Under the pieces are notes generated by a model. The model was not told the DNA's origin, ran no database searches, and saw only the letters and a program-made list of their open reading frames with translations. From assembly GCF_039531105.1 (NCBI RefSeq), contig NZ_BAAAPK010000001.1, positions 3,219,631-3,283,630 of the forward strand: a stretch of DNA of 64,000 bases, given 5' to 3'. The DNA is from Microbacterium lacus (GTDB taxonomy: Bacteria; Actinomycetota; Actinomycetes; Actinomycetales; Microbacteriaceae). Below, one piece after another: positions 61,634 through 64,000 of the stretch (position 1 is its first letter; each line of letters begins with the position of its first letter). Both the position numbers and the translations under genes were made by a program.

Positions 61634-62755
61634 ATGAAGACCACCGCCGCAGTTCTGCGATCCGCTGACCCGAGCGACGATCGATACTCTGGTCTTCGGG
61701 TTGAAGAGGTCGAACTTCTGCCGCCCGGCCGCGGAGAAGTCCTCGTCCAGGTTGCATTCGCCGGCATCTGCCACTCCGACCTATCGGTCGTCAACGGAAC
61801 ACGCATCCGCCCACTCCCGCTTGTGCTCGGCCATGAGGCCAGCGGTGTCGTCGCCGAGATCGGCGACGACGTGGACGACTTCCAAGTCGGCGACCACGTG
61901 GTGTTCTCGTTCGTTCCACCGTGCGGCCGCTGCGAGTGGTGTGTAGTCGGGCGGCCAGCGCTGTGCGCGCCGGGGAACCGCGCCAATTCCGAGGGAACTC
62001 TTCTCACGGGGTCTCGTCGTTTCGTGGATGCCGACGGTGCGACTCTCTCCCACCACAACGGCGTGTCGGCTTTCGCTCGTCACCTGGTCGCATCGCGCGC
62101 ATCCCTCATCCGAATCGAAAAAACGATCTCGTTGCGCGATGCTGCGCTGTTCGGGTGCGCAGTGGTGACAGGAGTCGGCGCGGTGCTCAACTCAGCGGGT
62201 GTGACGGCGGGAACAGGCATCACGATTTTCGGGCTTGGCGGGATTGGGCTAAGCGCAATCGCCGGGGCGCGTGCGGCGGGTGCGCACCCGATCATCGCCG
62301 TCGACAGGATCGCCCGCAAGCTGGACCTCGCTGTCGAGCTCGGCGCTACCCACGTTGTCAACGCGGAAAGCGACGATCCAGTGGCAGCGGTTCGCGCGCT
62401 CAGTAGAGGGGGCACACCAGCGGTGATAGAGAGCGTGGGCAGCGAACGCGTGCTGGCACAGGCCTATGCGGCGACGGCCGTGGGAGGTACCACGGTCACC
62501 GTCGGACTTCCGCACCCAGAACGCCAACTGTCGATCCCCGCGATCAGCCTTGTCGCGGAGGAGCGCGTCATACGTGGGTCGTACATGGGCTCGGCCGTTC
62601 CTCGGCGCGATGTTCCGCGATACCTCGAGTTGTATTCCGCCGGGCAGCTGCCCGTGGACCGCCTTGTATCAGACGTGATTCCGCTCGAATCGATTGCAGA
62701 CGGGATGAGGGCGCTCGCTTCGGGCGATGCGATCCGGCAGCTCATCTCGATGTGA
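61634..62755 (+). CDS. Zinc-dependent alcohol dehydrogenase
   Basis: A 373-residue medium-chain dehydrogenase. Catalytic zinc ligands are C46 (GICHSDLS), H67 (GHEASG) and the cysteine of FGCAVVTG; structural zinc ligands are C97, C100, C103 and C111. The NAD motif is GLGGIG. AAAGGG lies eight bases before the ATG at 61634; an upstream GTG three codons earlier overlaps the ribosome site. It is divergent from the ALDH operon and is a paralogue of the protein at 33378-34484. It probably carries out the first oxidation in the pathway. Confidence 0.9.
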   Translation: MKTTAAVLRSADPSDDRYSGLRVEEVELLPPGRGEVLVQVAFAGICHSDLSVVNGTRIRPLPLVLGHEASGVVAEIGDDVDDFQVGDHVVFSFVPPCGRCEWCVVGRPALCAPGNRANSEGTLLTGSRRFVDADGATLSHHNGVSAFARHLVASRASLIRIEKTISLRDAALFGCAVVTGVGAVLNSAGVTAGTGITIFGLGGIGLSAIAGARAAGAHPIIAVDRIARKLDLAVELGATHVVNAESDDPVAAVRALSRGGTPAVIESVGSERVLAQAYAATAVGGTTVTVGLPHPERQLSIPAISLVAEERVIRGSYMGSAVPRRDVPRYLELYSAGQLPVDRLVSDVIPLESIADGMRALASGDAIRQLISM

Positions 62756-62774
62756 GCGGCCGGATCGCCACCCG

Positions 62775-63851
62775 TCACCTTTCGAGGGCACCGACCGCCT
62801 TCATCGCTGACCGAATCCACCCCAGCGCGTATGCCATTCCGGTATGCCACGGCGACGATGTCGCTATGAGGGGGGTGTGGTCGGGAATGACGACGCCGTC
62901 AAATCCCCCCTCGTGCAGGATGCGAAGGATTCTCTGCATATCGACATAACCCTCGTCGATGAATGTCTCACGATAGTCGGGGACTCGACCCTGCACATTC
63001 CGCAGATGGACGTACTGGATGCGTCCCGTAGCCACGAAGTGCTCGACAACCTCATATATGTCCTGGTCGGGCATCTCCGAGAGGGTCCCGACGCAGAACT
63101 CCATGGCGTTCGAGGGCGACCGATTGAGCCCCAGTACTCGGTCGTAGATGTGTGCCCGATGCACGAGGCGAGCCGCGCCCCTCAACTCGGGTAGGGGCGG
63201 ATCGTCCGGGTGCAAAGCAAGGATGACACCCGACTCCTCAGCGACGGGGAGGATCTCGTTCAAGAACCGAGAATACCGATCCCACAGTTGCTCCTGCGAA
63301 ATCGGCTCGACGAAATCGCCATTGCGGAGGCTGCGCTCGTAGAGTTCAGCGTCGTAGACCATGTTCCACACCATCCCCCGTGGGATGGGGGTCTGCTCAG
63401 AATTGGCGAATGTCGCAGAGAGCGCACCACCCCGCGCTGTCGGCTGATGCGGTCGACCCCAGACTCCGGCGATGCTGAAGTTGTAGCCCATCGTGGGGAT
63501 GCCCGCGCGACCGACGTTCCGCACGACCTGTTTGACTCTGTCCATTTGTTCGTCCCGGCGCGGGCCGTCGAGGAGAACGTCGTACCAGTCTGCCGGGGCG
63601 AAGTTTTCTATGGACTCGAGAGTCAATCCCTGCTCGGAGGCACGGTCGCGCAGTTCTACGAGCGACTCATAGTCATACCGCGGGTCGTTCTCGTACGACC
63701 TCCGCAGGCCACCGCGCAGCCAGGTATCTTCTTTCTCGCCGAGCAGGCCGGATACGAAGTGCGCGACAATATGTGTCGCCCCGGCCTGTCGGGCGAAAAT
63801 CAGGGTCTCATCATTCAGGATCGGACCGGGGATGCCAAGGCCAACCTTCAT
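62775..63851 (-). CDS. uxuA: Mannonate dehydratase
   Basis: A 358-residue TIM-barrel enzyme of the UxuA family, which dehydrates D-mannonate to 2-keto-3-deoxygluconate in hexuronate breakdown. Visible features are ESIENFAP, MGYNFSIAGVWGR, the metal/substrate motif LALHPDDPPLPELRG and YVHLRNVQGRVPDYRETFIDEG (in parts) near the C-terminus. Length equals the Gram-positive UxuA type. It is 28 bp from the end of a sugar permease gene, so it is probably the last gene of a hexuronate-type ABC operon that continues beyond the window. Confidence 0.88.
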   Translation of the reverse strand: MKVGLGIPGPILNDETLIFARQAGATHIVAHFVSGLLGEKEDTWLRGGLRRSYENDPRYDYESLVELRDRASEQGLTLESIENFAPADWYDVLLDGPRRDEQMDRVKQVVRNVGRAGIPTMGYNFSIAGVWGRPHQPTARGGALSATFANSEQTPIPRGMVWNMVYDAELYERSLRNGDFVEPISQEQLWDRYSRFLNEILPVAEESGVILALHPDDPPLPELRGAARLVHRAHIYDRVLGLNRSPSNAMEFCVGTLSEMPDQDIYEVVEHFVATGRIQYVHLRNVQGRVPDYRETFIDEGYVDMQRILRILHEGGFDGVVIPDHTPLIATSSPWHTGMAYALGWIRSAMKAVGALER

Positions 63852-63879
63852 ATGATCTCTTACCTTTCTTCTTCGTGGG

Positions 63880-64000
63880 TCATGATTTGAGGCTGCCGGC
63901 GGTGATGCCTTTGACGAGTGGTCGTTGCATGACGAGGGTGAACAGCACGATGGGGGCGAGGATGATGACTGCGGTTGCGCAGAGTTCTGCCCATTTGATC
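63880..64000 (-). CDS. Carbohydrate ABC permease, C-terminal end only
   Basis: The last 39 or so codons of a MalG-type permease read into the window: a hydrophobic helix AVIILAPIVLFTLVMQR followed by PLVKGITAGSLKS and the stop. This is the usual MalG-family C-terminus. It was translated directly from the sequence. Codon choice is less GC-rich than in the other permeases of the window. Confidence 0.75.
   Translation of the reverse strand, partial: IKWAELCATAVIILAPIVLFTLVMQRPLVKGITAGSLKS

Overview
The window reads as chromosomal DNA of a high-GC Gram-positive bacterium, most likely a Microbacteriaceae member such as Microbacterium. This is inferred from the strong GC bias at third codon positions, many ATGA/GTGA gene overlaps, frequent GTG and TTG starts, apparently leaderless promoters, a DUF222/HNH protein, repeated LacI-controlled sugar ABC operons and a treS/maltokinase pair. 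No rRNA, complete tRNA, CRISPR array, insertion sequence or phage gene was seen.

Layout. 1-7.0 kb: a truncated sugar-binding lipoprotein gene, then a fructan-type operon (GH32 hydrolase, binding protein, two permeases, LacI), all on the minus strand. 7.0-12 kb: a small Rho-N-like protein, an HNH/DUF222 protein, a surface protein with two Ig-like repeats, and a TetR/MFS efflux pair sharing an operator. 12-16 kb: a translationally coupled SDR, an alpha/beta-hydrolase fused to a gluconate-dehydrogenase-subunit-3-like domain, and a GMC oxidoreductase. 16-20.2 kb: GH15, SDR, Dps and a flavin reductase (stress/storage). 20.3-29.4 kb: an uncharacterised set with a membrane GT-C protein, a cytochrome b/molybdopterin oxidoreductase, a GT2 glycosyltransferase, a DUF2064 protein, a methyltransferase, an epimerase, an MTA-phosphorylase-like enzyme and a two-component system. 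29.5-34.5 kb: amidohydrolase, APC permease, TetR and alcohol dehydrogenase. 34.7-40.9 kb: an SQR-like flavoprotein lacking one redox cysteine, a 73-residue protein, a BLUF photoreceptor and maltokinase in one run, convergent to a TreS-like enzyme, then an AIM24 protein. 41-48.2 kb: an alpha-glucoside ABC operon with two LacI regulators and a GH13 glucosidase around two identical 16-bp operators. 48.3-51.4 kb: a MesD/MesX methionine synthase pair with a divergent LysR regulator.

At 51,507 lies a 24-nt copy of the 3' end of a tRNA-Ser gene, the usual form of an island attachment site. Beyond it are an SDR/XRE pair, then a GntR-controlled catabolic set (acyl-CoA dehydrogenase, MmgE/PrpD, CoA-transferase, CitE lyase, MaoC hydratase, ALDH, ADH). 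AT-rich palindromic sites in its promoter regions suggest one regulon. The set fits oxidation of an alcohol to an acid, CoA activation, desaturation, hydration and lyase cleavage, plausibly of a branched dicarboxylate. Mannonate dehydratase and the end of another sugar permease gene close the window.

All functions are read from sequence motifs and gene context; no database search was run.
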